Source: Prevotellaceae bacterium (GTDB lineage Bacteria > Bacteroidota > Bacteroidia > Bacteroidales > UBA932). From it: 13,080 bases of DNA. Position 1 is the stretch's first letter. Each line of letters opens with the position of its first letter. A program made the translations under genes and the position numbers. The notes under the pieces were generated by a model. It searched no databases, was not told the origin of the DNA, and saw nothing but the letters and a program-made list of their open reading frames with translations. The DNA lies in assembly GCA_031273485.1 (NCBI GenBank), contig JAISRS010000200.1, positions 1 through 13,080 on the forward strand. Direction: 5' to 3'. Below are positions 1-7,071 of this stretch, piece by piece.

Positions 1-3000
1 TATTGGTCTTTCATAAGCGCACGTAGCGGATCTATAACAATGGTAATGCCCGGCTGAAGCATAGCCGCCAACTGATATGTAAGCGATTTCCCTCCTCCTG
101 TAGGCAGCAGACCAATGACACTCTTATTTTGAAGTGCGCGACTTAAAATGGGTAACTGTCCGGGGCGGAAATCTTCTTTCCTGAACAATAATTGCAGGAA
201 ATATTTCAGATGTTCGACAGTTTTTTCCACATTTTTGTAATTACCCTGCTTGTCTTTGCGAACTAACGATTTGTATTCAACCGTATCGGATGTGTATATC
301 TGACGAACAGAGCGCCGAGAATGCGCGGAACGAATATTGAAATAGCAATTATTATGGCATTGATATTCACTAAATGATATATTTTCAATATCACTTCGCC
401 TTAGTATCGAAACATCAATAACCATATCATATTTTGTGTTTTTTTGTCGGTGTGTTGCCTGTATGGTTGTCTTCGTGTTGAGGTGTAAAGGCGAATTTAC
501 AAATTCAGGAGTGCTGATTACTTCCAACTTTATTTTCGGGAATTTCATCGTGGAATAATCGCAACTTAAAGCAATCAGATGATTAAACATTTGCTTCAAA
601 TCCTCGAAAGCAATTGCGGCACAAGGAACATCCCTCTCTAATACTAATATTTTCCATTCATCTTTTTCAATATTTAAGATGCCTGTCATCAACGCCTCCA
701 GAATTGTTTTCTGAACACGTGCAATGGCAACGGGAGATAATACCATTTGCAGCGACTCTGTCCAGTTTTCGTCAAAATCATGCGTATAAACCTTTTCGAT
801 GTTTCGGATATACTCATTATTAATTGCATGGTGATTTATGTCATTGATTTCGGCATCCGATATTCGAATGCAATTCCACCCATGGTTTCTTATGTCATTA
901 TCCCGTTGTTGATCAATAGCTGGGTTTGTGTGATATTGTTGCCCGTCTAATTCTATAACACAGCCTTTTATATTGTCGTGCGGATAAGGAAATTCACATG
1001 CAAAATCAACCCGTTGTGAATGGTGTCTATTATCGTTTGTTATGGATAATAAAGTTCTCTGAGGTTGTAATAACTGACGTAAATAAACAGGCGTTTTTTC
1101 TAAAATATAAGTTCTTTCCAAATCGCTGTCTAATTTTTTACAGTTATAATTATTGGGGGTCAATTTAAATCGCGAATCAATCAAATGCAAAGACAGAAAT
1201 AAGTCATTAACATCCGAATGATTCTTATTAAATACAATCGCTCCCAAATTATCCTTTTGCTTTGTATTTCCAAAAGCGTTAAAGACTTCTTCTACAAACG
1301 GACTGGCTTTTGTCGGTAAACCACGAGTGATTATATTATTAAGTACGGCAAAAACCGGATGTACATCATCATAAATGCTTGCCCCTATATCAAATGGGGC
1401 AGATACCTCAAAATCGGAAACATTACGGTACAAAGCCGCAATTTTATTTTGCTGCTCCAACGGCAACGTTTTGAACGATGATTTTATACAATCCAGTTGA
1501 TAGCCTGCATGGAACTGTACGGCAGGATAATAGTTTATAGGAATATAGTAAATCTTATTCCTTTCAAATTTAAAAACCTTTAATTTTAATGTATAATTGC
1601 GCTGACTGTCCTTTTGTAGGGCATCTTCAGCTATCATCTGCAATTTATTCTCATGCAATATATTTTCACCTTGTTCAACGTCAGAAAGAACTAATGGAGT
1701 TTGAAAATAGTCGTAAAATGCATCTATTCGACGATTCCCATAATTTAACGGACCAATACAAAAAAAGTAATGTTCTCCCGTTACATTTGCACCGACAAGT
1801 TGAGCTAAATTTTTCAAATCTATTTGCGGAATATCAAGAATGTTTGAAAAAAAATGAAATGTTACGGGTTGCTCAATTTCAATATCCGCTGTGGTAACAT
1901 CATCTAAATATTTACATACGGTTTTTATTTTATCTTCGTTTCTAACATAAGCATTTACATGCAGTTGAGCTCTTTCCAAAACCAATTCGGAGGGTTCTAT
2001 TAAAATAATTTCCTGAACCTTATTCGCAATACTTCGCTTATTAAGAAAATCAAAGAAACAAACAGTAGCCAAACCCTGACCACATCCCCAATCTATGATG
2101 GAAAAATCATTATTGAAAACATTACGCTGATCGCTAATAGATTTTAATGCTTCTTCTAATGCTTTGTATATCTTTGCCTCATGCATATTGCCATACGACC
2201 ATAGATATTGGCACATTAATTCATGAGAATCTAACAAATTCGTGCCGCGATTTAATCTTTCCCAAAAACCGTCACGTTCTTCTCTGGTAAAATGGGAAAT
2301 GGAAGAGCATGCAATATTTCTAATTTGCTGAAAAGAAGGCTTGGCTAATGCCTTTATCTGTTCAATGTAACTTTCTATGTTATTTTCCTGTAATTTTTCT
2401 GTAATTGTTTCAGTCAGTTTATTGTTTCTGCATTGTTGCCAATTTGCCAAAACAGTTTCTTTTGAAGTGTTTGCATAACAATACTCGCACAAATGCGGAC
2501 AGGTATTGTATTCGCCAATGTCTTTGCTTACAATACAACCGCAAAATTGTCGCTGTCCTTTGTCTTTATTTTTTTTCGTTTTTTCAATGATACTACTATT
2601 AGGATTAAACAGAGCATGTATAATTTTAACTCCTAAAAAATCCATAAGAACTTTATCATTTGAAAAAAGTTTTATCATTAAATCATCGTCCACACATTTA
2701 TTATGAATAATCCCGTATTTCTCCAATGGAATTGGTTCGGCACAGGTTCCGATTTCAAAATTCCATTTTTTATTTAGTTGTTGAAGACCCAAGGCAAATT
2801 CATGCATTGTTTGCTCGTTAAATTCCTGATAATTTATGGCATTGTTGCGTAAATTAATTTGTACTTTCCTGTATATCTTAATATCGGCAAAACTAAAAAC
2901 CATTTTATTCGTATGATTTTTTAGTTGGTTCCCAACATTTTCTACTTTCCTTAAAAGTTCATAAACACCTGTTTTGTCCGTAAGAATCAAAGGGTCGAAC

Positions 3001-3413
3001 CTCCAGATTACTTTTTCTTTTCCTATACGTTCCGATAATTGTTGGAAAGTTTTTATTCGTGTTTGAACATCGGGAACGTGTGGCTCAAGTTTTTCCGCGT
3101 CATAATCATTGAGCGTAAATTGAAAGTAATAATTTACTGCTCTTTCGTCCAAGTAATCCAGATGTTTTATCATTGGTTTGACATTCTTTGTCCAAAACAC
3201 AATCAACCTTGCTTTCTCGAAAGAGACATACAAAGGCACGCCATTAAACGGATTTTTCCATTTAACATACCCTTCTTTCATGCGATTGATAAACCATTCG
3301 GCGTAAAAAGCCGGAATATCTGTTGAACGACTCGCAGAGATGATAACGGGAGCTTGCGCTTCGACCGGTTCCGGTTTGTCCGGTGTGCTAATATGTATTT
3401 TATTCCAACTCAT
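1..3413 (-). CDS. Giant fusion: DUF1848 + methyltransferase-like + DUF559-like nuclease + RecQ-type helicase (C-terminus outside window)
   Basis: I translated this frame row by row: 1137 codons without a stop, running off the left edge. ATG at 3413 is the only sensible start, because an in-frame TAA lies at 3425-3423. Domains in order: residues 22-315 match DUF1848 (VIISASRSTDIPAFY at 23; FWTKNVKPM; C291-G-C293; C305-x3-C309-x2-C312, a radical-SAM/SPL-like Fe-S motif). Residues about 430-560 look like a class I SAM methyltransferase (DWGCGQG 441-447, acidic E473, FSNILD about 522-527). Residues about 795-860 resemble a DUF559/Vsr-fold PD-(D/E)XK nuclease (VDFAC with D803; ELDGQQYH with E821, D823, H828; GWNCIRISDAEI). 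Residues 1078-1137 are the start of a RecQ helicase (FRPGQ 1082-1086, Walker A PTGGGKS 1104-1110, DPLRALMKDQ). Residues 560-790 are not recognised. Likely nucleic-acid remodelling and modification or cleavage; a defence role is inference. Confidence 0.9.
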   Translation of the reverse strand, partial: MSWNKIHISTPDKPEPVEAQAPVIISASRSTDIPAFYAEWFINRMKEGYVKWKNPFNGVPLYVSFEKARLIVFWTKNVKPMIKHLDYLDERAVNYYFQFTLNDYDAEKLEPHVPDVQTRIKTFQQLSERIGKEKVIWRFDPLILTDKTGVYELLRKVENVGNQLKNHTNKMVFSFADIKIYRKVQINLRNNAINYQEFNEQTMHEFALGLQQLNKKWNFEIGTCAEPIPLEKYGIIHNKCVDDDLMIKLFSNDKVLMDFLGVKIIHALFNPNSSIIEKTKKNKDKGQRQFCGCIVSKDIGEYNTCPHLCEYCYANTSKETVLANWQQCRNNKLTETITEKLQENNIESYIEQIKALAKPSFQQIRNIACSSISHFTREERDGFWERLNRGTNLLDSHELMCQYLWSYGNMHEAKIYKALEEALKSISDQRNVFNNDFSIIDWGCGQGLATVCFFDFLNKRSIANKVQEIILIEPSELVLERAQLHVNAYVRNEDKIKTVCKYLDDVTTADIEIEQPVTFHFFSNILDIPQIDLKNLAQLVGANVTGEHYFFCIGPLNYGNRRIDAFYDYFQTPLVLSDVEQGENILHENKLQMIAEDALQKDSQRNYTLKLKVFKFERNKIYYIPINYYPAVQFHAGYQLDCIKSSFKTLPLEQQNKIAALYRNVSDFEVSAPFDIGASIYDDVHPVFAVLNNIITRGLPTKASPFVEEVFNAFGNTKQKDNLGAIVFNKNHSDVNDLFLSLHLIDSRFKLTPNNYNCKKLDSDLERTYILEKTPVYLRQLLQPQRTLLSITNDNRHHSQRVDFACEFPYPHDNIKGCVIELDGQQYHTNPAIDQQRDNDIRNHGWNCIRISDAEINDINHHAINNEYIRNIEKVYTHDFDENWTESLQMVLSPVAIARVQKTILEALMTGILNIEKDEWKILVLERDVPCAAIAFEDLKQMFNHLIALSCDYSTMKFPKIKLEVISTPEFVNSPLHLNTKTTIQATHRQKNTKYDMVIDVSILRRSDIENISFSEYQCHNNCYFNIRSAHSRRSVRQIYTSDTVEYKSLVRKDKQGNYKNVEKTVEHLKYFLQLLFRKEDFRPGQLPILSRALQNKSVIGLLPTGGGKSLTYQLAAMLQPGITIVIDPLRALMKDQ

Positions 3414-3537
3414 TTTGTTTATTTACTGTTTCTATCGGGACAAACTTTTGTGCTTGCCCCAGCTTTCCCCGTCTGTTCCCCCTTGGGGGATAGGATGCTT
3501 CCTTTAATCATGATTTAGACATTATACGAATTTTTCT

Positions 3538-3924
3538 TTATTCATTTTGTTCGCTCTGATCATTTTGTTCGCTTTGCTCCTGTTTCCTCGGTTTTTCGCT
3601 TTTCTTCACTATCCCCAGCGCCTCCGGCATCTGCGGTTTTTCGTACAGCGCCACCCGTGCAATAGCCCTAAAGTCGCTGTACCGGTTACATATTTCGTCA
3701 AAAGCCTTATCGCGTTCGACGGTAGCTTGCTGGGCGGCGTCTTTTCCGCTCAGTTGTTTGCTGTACGGATTTTTCACCTCATTTACTGCTTGTTGTTCCT
3801 GTTGCAATCGTTCGGGCGTATAGCCGAAAACGCTCAGTTTTGCCTGTATCTCCGGATTATTCTTCACTCCGAGGATACCGTTTTCGATGTTGTGCAGCTT
3901 TGCTACGAATGTTTTACGTGTCAT
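3538..3924 (-). CDS. Small helical protein of the repeated MTRKTFVAKLHNIENG family, copy A (best preserved)
   Basis: 128 residues, mostly polar and helical in character, with no signal peptide or membrane segment. Residues 1-45 (MTRKTFVAKLHNIENG..., GYTPERL) are nearly identical to the gene at 8839-9087. The segment ICNRYSDFRAIARVAL...PEALGIVK is shared with the fragment at 6781-7071. The C-terminal tail is a low-complexity E/Q/N/S stretch built on an 18-bp repeat (SEQNDQ, SEQNE). It reminds me of the N-terminal half of longer (about 200 aa) uncharacterised helical Bacteroidota proteins, so it may be a truncated member; that is memory, not a search result. It lies 64 nt after the PLD-like gene and 124 nt before the giant helicase fusion, with no clear promoter between. 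Function unknown. Confidence 0.7.
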   Translation of the reverse strand: MTRKTFVAKLHNIENGILGVKNNPEIQAKLSVFGYTPERLQQEQQAVNEVKNPYSKQLSGKDAAQQATVERDKAFDEICNRYSDFRAIARVALYEKPQMPEALGIVKKSEKPRKQEQSEQNDQSEQNE

Positions 3925-3988
3925 TGTTTTTGTTACTTTAATTATAATATTTGATATATATTTTCATTACTGTAATTTATATAATATT

Positions 3989-4912
3989 TCATGCGAATTT
4001 ATCTTTTAATGTCTGAATTAAATCGGACGAAGATGTTAGCGGCCACACGGTTAAAATTGTAACGGTTTCTCTTCTGGATGGATTTAACAAAAACCCGTAT
4101 CCGCAACTAAACAAGCAATAATTTGTCAATAAATACCTGTCATGAAGTTTCTCTTGTGTGTCGGGGAAACTAACATCAATGGAGTAAGAATACCGACGAA
4201 TATTTTTTATTGTATCTTTAATAATTTGTTGATTCTTTTCGTAATTGTATCTGTTTGTGTCGGATTCTTCTCTACGAGTATAAATCTTAACACTGAAGCT
4301 ACCATTTTGGAATTTTTCCGGTAAGAGAGCGTCAAACAATGTTTTAATATTTGTTTTCAAGTTGTTAATCCGATAGAACTCTACACTCAATAGATAAGGG
4401 TCTATCAAGGTTATTGAATTACACGGATGTCTGTATTTTCTCAGAAAATCCCAATTTGTAATGCGTTTTGTAATCGGCTTGATATAGGGAGAAAACAAAA
4501 ACTGAGCCGGTTCCAAATAATTTTCGGAAGAAATGAAAAATAATCCATGCTTTTCCTGCCAGCGTTTACATTGGTCTTCGGATTCTCCAAGCAAAAAAAT
4601 CGTACTACATTTTGAAAGTAAAGATTCTTTTTTCTGTGAAAATTGCATCATCGTATGACCGTCGGCATGGGCGCTCAATAGACCCGACAATGCTATTCCC
4701 AAGTAAGAAGTATCGTTTATAAAAGAATTAAATGTATTTTTATCAATATTTAAAAAAATACCACAATTGCGACGACACAAAAGAGTGTCTAACTCAATTA
4801 GGTATTTCTCATCTTGACTTTTTCCGGGACTTACGCTTTTTTCCCTTTCAGGAACTGGCGCATAAAATTTCTTCAGAAATTCAAATTCGCAATATATATT
4901 AATCACATTCAT
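3989..4912 (-). CDS. PLD-like protein with HxR motif, partner of the adjacent AAA ATPase
   Basis: 307 residues, soluble. The C-terminal half has features of a phospholipase-D-like fold: SITLIDPYLL (166-175), as in the strand before the catalytic region of PLD-type effectors, and KLHDRYLLTN (256-264) followed by FSCGYGF. The canonical HxK(x)4D is here H257-D-R259 with N264 in the D position, so catalysis may be altered or absent. There is only one such motif per chain; active PLD enzymes pair two, so a dimer would be needed. The N-terminal 160 residues are not recognised. The ATG at 4912 follows the ATPase TGA (4916-4914) with a 1-nt gap, so the two are translationally coupled and probably act together. 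Candidate effector or nuclease of a two-gene ATPase-driven system. The PLD assignment is moderate; the gene call is firm. Confidence 0.85.
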   Translation of the reverse strand: MNVINIYCEFEFLKKFYAPVPEREKSVSPGKSQDEKYLIELDTLLCRRNCGIFLNIDKNTFNSFINDTSYLGIALSGLLSAHADGHTMMQFSQKKESLLSKCSTIFLLGESEDQCKRWQEKHGLFFISSENYLEPAQFLFSPYIKPITKRITNWDFLRKYRHPCNSITLIDPYLLSVEFYRINNLKTNIKTLFDALLPEKFQNGSFSVKIYTRREESDTNRYNYEKNQQIIKDTIKNIRRYSYSIDVSFPDTQEKLHDRYLLTNYCLFSCGYGFLLNPSRRETVTILTVWPLTSSSDLIQTLKDKFA

Positions 4913-4913
4913 A

Positions 4914-6779
4914 TCAATTCAAATTACAAGTAAACATTGCTTTTAACCACCTTAACGATTCGTCGGTAAATCCGCTGCCGAAGGGTTGGGATAATTGTCC
5001 TTCTTTCAGTATGCGGATTTCTATTATTTGTTCTTCTCCGTCTTCCCGTTTCCTGACATCCGGATTACCTATATAATATAAAATGGTGTCTTCGGTTTTT
5101 AGCTCGCCTTTCGCTGTCAGATATTGGAGTTTTCTAATCAAATATTCGCTGTGCGTTTCTATGATAAACCGCATATTGAGAGTTTTACGTGCATCTACAA
5201 GTAAATCCGCAATTTTTGATTGAAACTTCGGATGAAGATTTGTTTCCGGTTCCTCAATCACAATTATGTGTTTTCCGATATTGTTACAATACGCTATTTT
5301 CAACAAAACAGGCAGGAGTTGCGTAACCCCGTATCCAAGATCAACAAGGTTGATTTTTTCTTCATCTTTGATTAAAAACACTTGTGTACCTGCACCGTCA
5401 ATTAGTTCGATGCTGTAATCATCGGCAATTTCAAATTCCTGTATCCATTTTTTCAGAAACGCTTTCTCTTTTTCCGTATAACTGCGTTTTAAAAAGTCTG
5501 TTATAAACAGATTAAAATCCGCATCCCGTAAATCAAACGAATAAAAACGCTGGGAATTTGCTCTGATGGCATTGATGAAATACATTGAGGCAAAAGTTGA
5601 TTTAATTGATTTATACGTTATATTTTCCAATAACCTCTTTACTGTAGTCACTACTGTATCGACAGTAAATTCGGATTTGTCGTTTCGTATTTCCTGCGCT
5701 ATCTTTTTAGCATCCGAAAATATGTCGTCCCACCAAATTTTCTCGTCATTATTAGCTTTTTCGCAAACTAACGGATTATAAAATTTATGTGTAGCAAAAC
5801 CATCCAAACGGTGGACAGTGCCGTAAAAAAAAGGAAACGTATTTTGTTCTTTCAACAAAGATTCTAATGACTGTTCACTGTCAAGTAAAAATTTGTTCGC
5901 CCAAGAACCTATATTCTCTTTATCTATAAATTCTTTGAAAGCAGCATAATCAAACCGTTCCGGTGTTTCCGGATATTTTTCACATAACAGTTCATATAAT
6001 TCTTTGGCAAACAATGTATCTTCCGAATACGAAATTTGCGAAAACAGCTTGAATATTTCAACAGTAAAAACAGAATCGTTGTCACTGTCCAAAAAGTTAG
6101 AAATATTGGGCTTAAAATAATTGTTGGCGTTTTCAAACTCCAACAAATCCATCAATTCACAATATCTGTCAGGATCAATGTCGTTTTTAAGACATTCCTG
6201 TCGGATGTCAATAACGGCAAAATCTTCGTGGTTTTCGCTGTTTTCGCTCATCTTTTTCTGGAAAGACTTGTATTCGGATCTCAATTCCTTTAATTTAGGG
6301 ATTAATACCTCAATGATGTATTTTGTATTATACCCTGAATAGATATCTCTATCCTCTTTACTTTTCTGGTCGCGTAAATGCACTTGAAATATTGTAAGTT
6401 CATCCTTTGATATTATGCTGCTTTCCTTCAATATGCCGTTTTTCAAAGGATTTCCGTTATCCTGTTCAAAAATCAACTCAACATATAACGAATCAAGCAA
6501 AAAATGATTGATTTTGTACTGTACAATTAGCTCTTTCTTTTCGCTATGCTTGGACAAAGTCATCTCGAAATTGCCTAATTGGTGATTTCCGTTCTCAAAA
6601 TTGAGCAAATCTCCAAAACCATCCTGTTTCCAGAAAGATTGAAACAATTTCAATCCTTTGATGATGGTTGTTTTTCCCGAACTGTTAGCGCCCGTTAAAA
6701 TAGTTATGGGAGCTAATTCAAAATCGCTTTTGTCTTTGAAAACTCTAAAATTTTCAAAACTAATTCCATTGATATTCAT
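4914..6779 (-). CDS. AAA ATPase of the OLD/RecF-like group, DUF3696-type C-terminus
   Basis: 621 residues, complete for this family. Walker A is GANSSGKTT at 30-38, directly after an N-terminal FENFRVF segment typical of RecF/SMC/OLD-like ATPases. An ABC-type signature-like LVDLGYGVTQLLPVLL lies at 478-493, Walker B HIIVIEEPETNLHP at 504-516 and the switch region ETHSEYLIRKLQYL at 541-554. The end (GNPD...EIRIL...FGSGF) resembles DUF3696. The middle (about 130-400) is divergent and probably forms the coiled-coil or insertion. No TOPRIM nuclease domain is visible, so unlike OLD proteins the effector is likely the coupled PLD-like protein downstream. The ATG lies 1 nt after the TAA of the small fragment upstream (6783-6781). 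Related ATPases power anti-phage systems; the defence role here is inferred from family and neighbours. Confidence 0.93.
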   Translation of the reverse strand: MNINGISFENFRVFKDKSDFELAPITILTGANSSGKTTIIKGLKLFQSFWKQDGFGDLLNFENGNHQLGNFEMTLSKHSEKKELIVQYKINHFLLDSLYVELIFEQDNGNPLKNGILKESSIISKDELTIFQVHLRDQKSKEDRDIYSGYNTKYIIEVLIPKLKELRSEYKSFQKKMSENSENHEDFAVIDIRQECLKNDIDPDRYCELMDLLEFENANNYFKPNISNFLDSDNDSVFTVEIFKLFSQISYSEDTLFAKELYELLCEKYPETPERFDYAAFKEFIDKENIGSWANKFLLDSEQSLESLLKEQNTFPFFYGTVHRLDGFATHKFYNPLVCEKANNDEKIWWDDIFSDAKKIAQEIRNDKSEFTVDTVVTTVKRLLENITYKSIKSTFASMYFINAIRANSQRFYSFDLRDADFNLFITDFLKRSYTEKEKAFLKKWIQEFEIADDYSIELIDGAGTQVFLIKDEEKINLVDLGYGVTQLLPVLLKIAYCNNIGKHIIVIEEPETNLHPKFQSKIADLLVDARKTLNMRFIIETHSEYLIRKLQYLTAKGELKTEDTILYYIGNPDVRKREDGEEQIIEIRILKEGQLSQPFGSGFTDESLRWLKAMFTCNLN

Positions 6780-6780
6780 T

Positions 6781-7071
6781 TTACTTATTTTTTAATAATT
6801 TATTTTTTAATAATTTGCAAGTCTTATTTTTCACTATCCCCAGCGCCTCCGGCAGCTGCGGTTTTTTGCACAGCGCCACCCGTGCAATAACCCGAAAATC
6901 GCTGTACCGGTTGATGCATTTGACTACGTCGAAATCAATCCATTTATAATCTTCCATGCTTCCTGTTCCTTTAATAACGAGAGTATAATTATCTTCCTTG
7001 CCGATCGAAAACCATTTGAGCTTCTTTCCGCATCTGCCTGATACAATAGTATTATTTAAACTGTCATTCAT
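6781..7071 (-). pseudogene. Chimeric fragment: LRR-protein N-terminus fused to the C-terminus of the MTRKTF family (copy C)
   Basis: The 96 codons join two unrelated pieces. Residues 1-45 (SGRCGKKLKWF..., NYTLVIKGTGSMEDY) parallel the first 41 residues of the LRR protein at 7064-8842. From CINRYSDFRVIARVAL to PEALGIVK it matches residues about 83-108 of the protein at 3538-3924, and it ends GIVKNKTCKL like the gene at 8839-9087. The join lies at FDVVK, where the LRR gene also has FDV and the DNA is shared (tacgtcgaaat). The simplest reading is a deletion or recombination that removed all LRRs and the N-terminal half of a small-family gene. The ATG at 7071 overlaps the LRR stop by 8 nt, and the stop lies 1 nt from the ATPase ATG, so it may survive as a translational relay. 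Stable function is doubtful. Confidence 0.7.

Noticed and set aside
614..3326. Plus-strand ORFs of 60-100 codons within the first 3.4 kb
   Set aside because: All lie antisense to the continuous giant minus-strand frame with recognisable domains.
3477..3490. tcccccttggggga hairpin as a terminator before the giant gene
   Set aside because: The stem is short with a 2-nt loop and no T-run follows on the minus strand, so support is weak.
3547..3954. Plus-strand ORF of 135 codons opposite the small gene at 3538-3924
   Set aside because: The minus-strand frame is shared with three other copies, whereas this one is Phe/Leu/Cys-rich antisense sequence.
1..6779. Assignment to a named system such as Dpd, Druantia, Zorya, Hachiman or PARIS
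   Set aside because: Single components are reminiscent (RecQ-like helicase, PLD-like protein, OLD-like ATPase), but the hallmark partner genes of each are not in the window.
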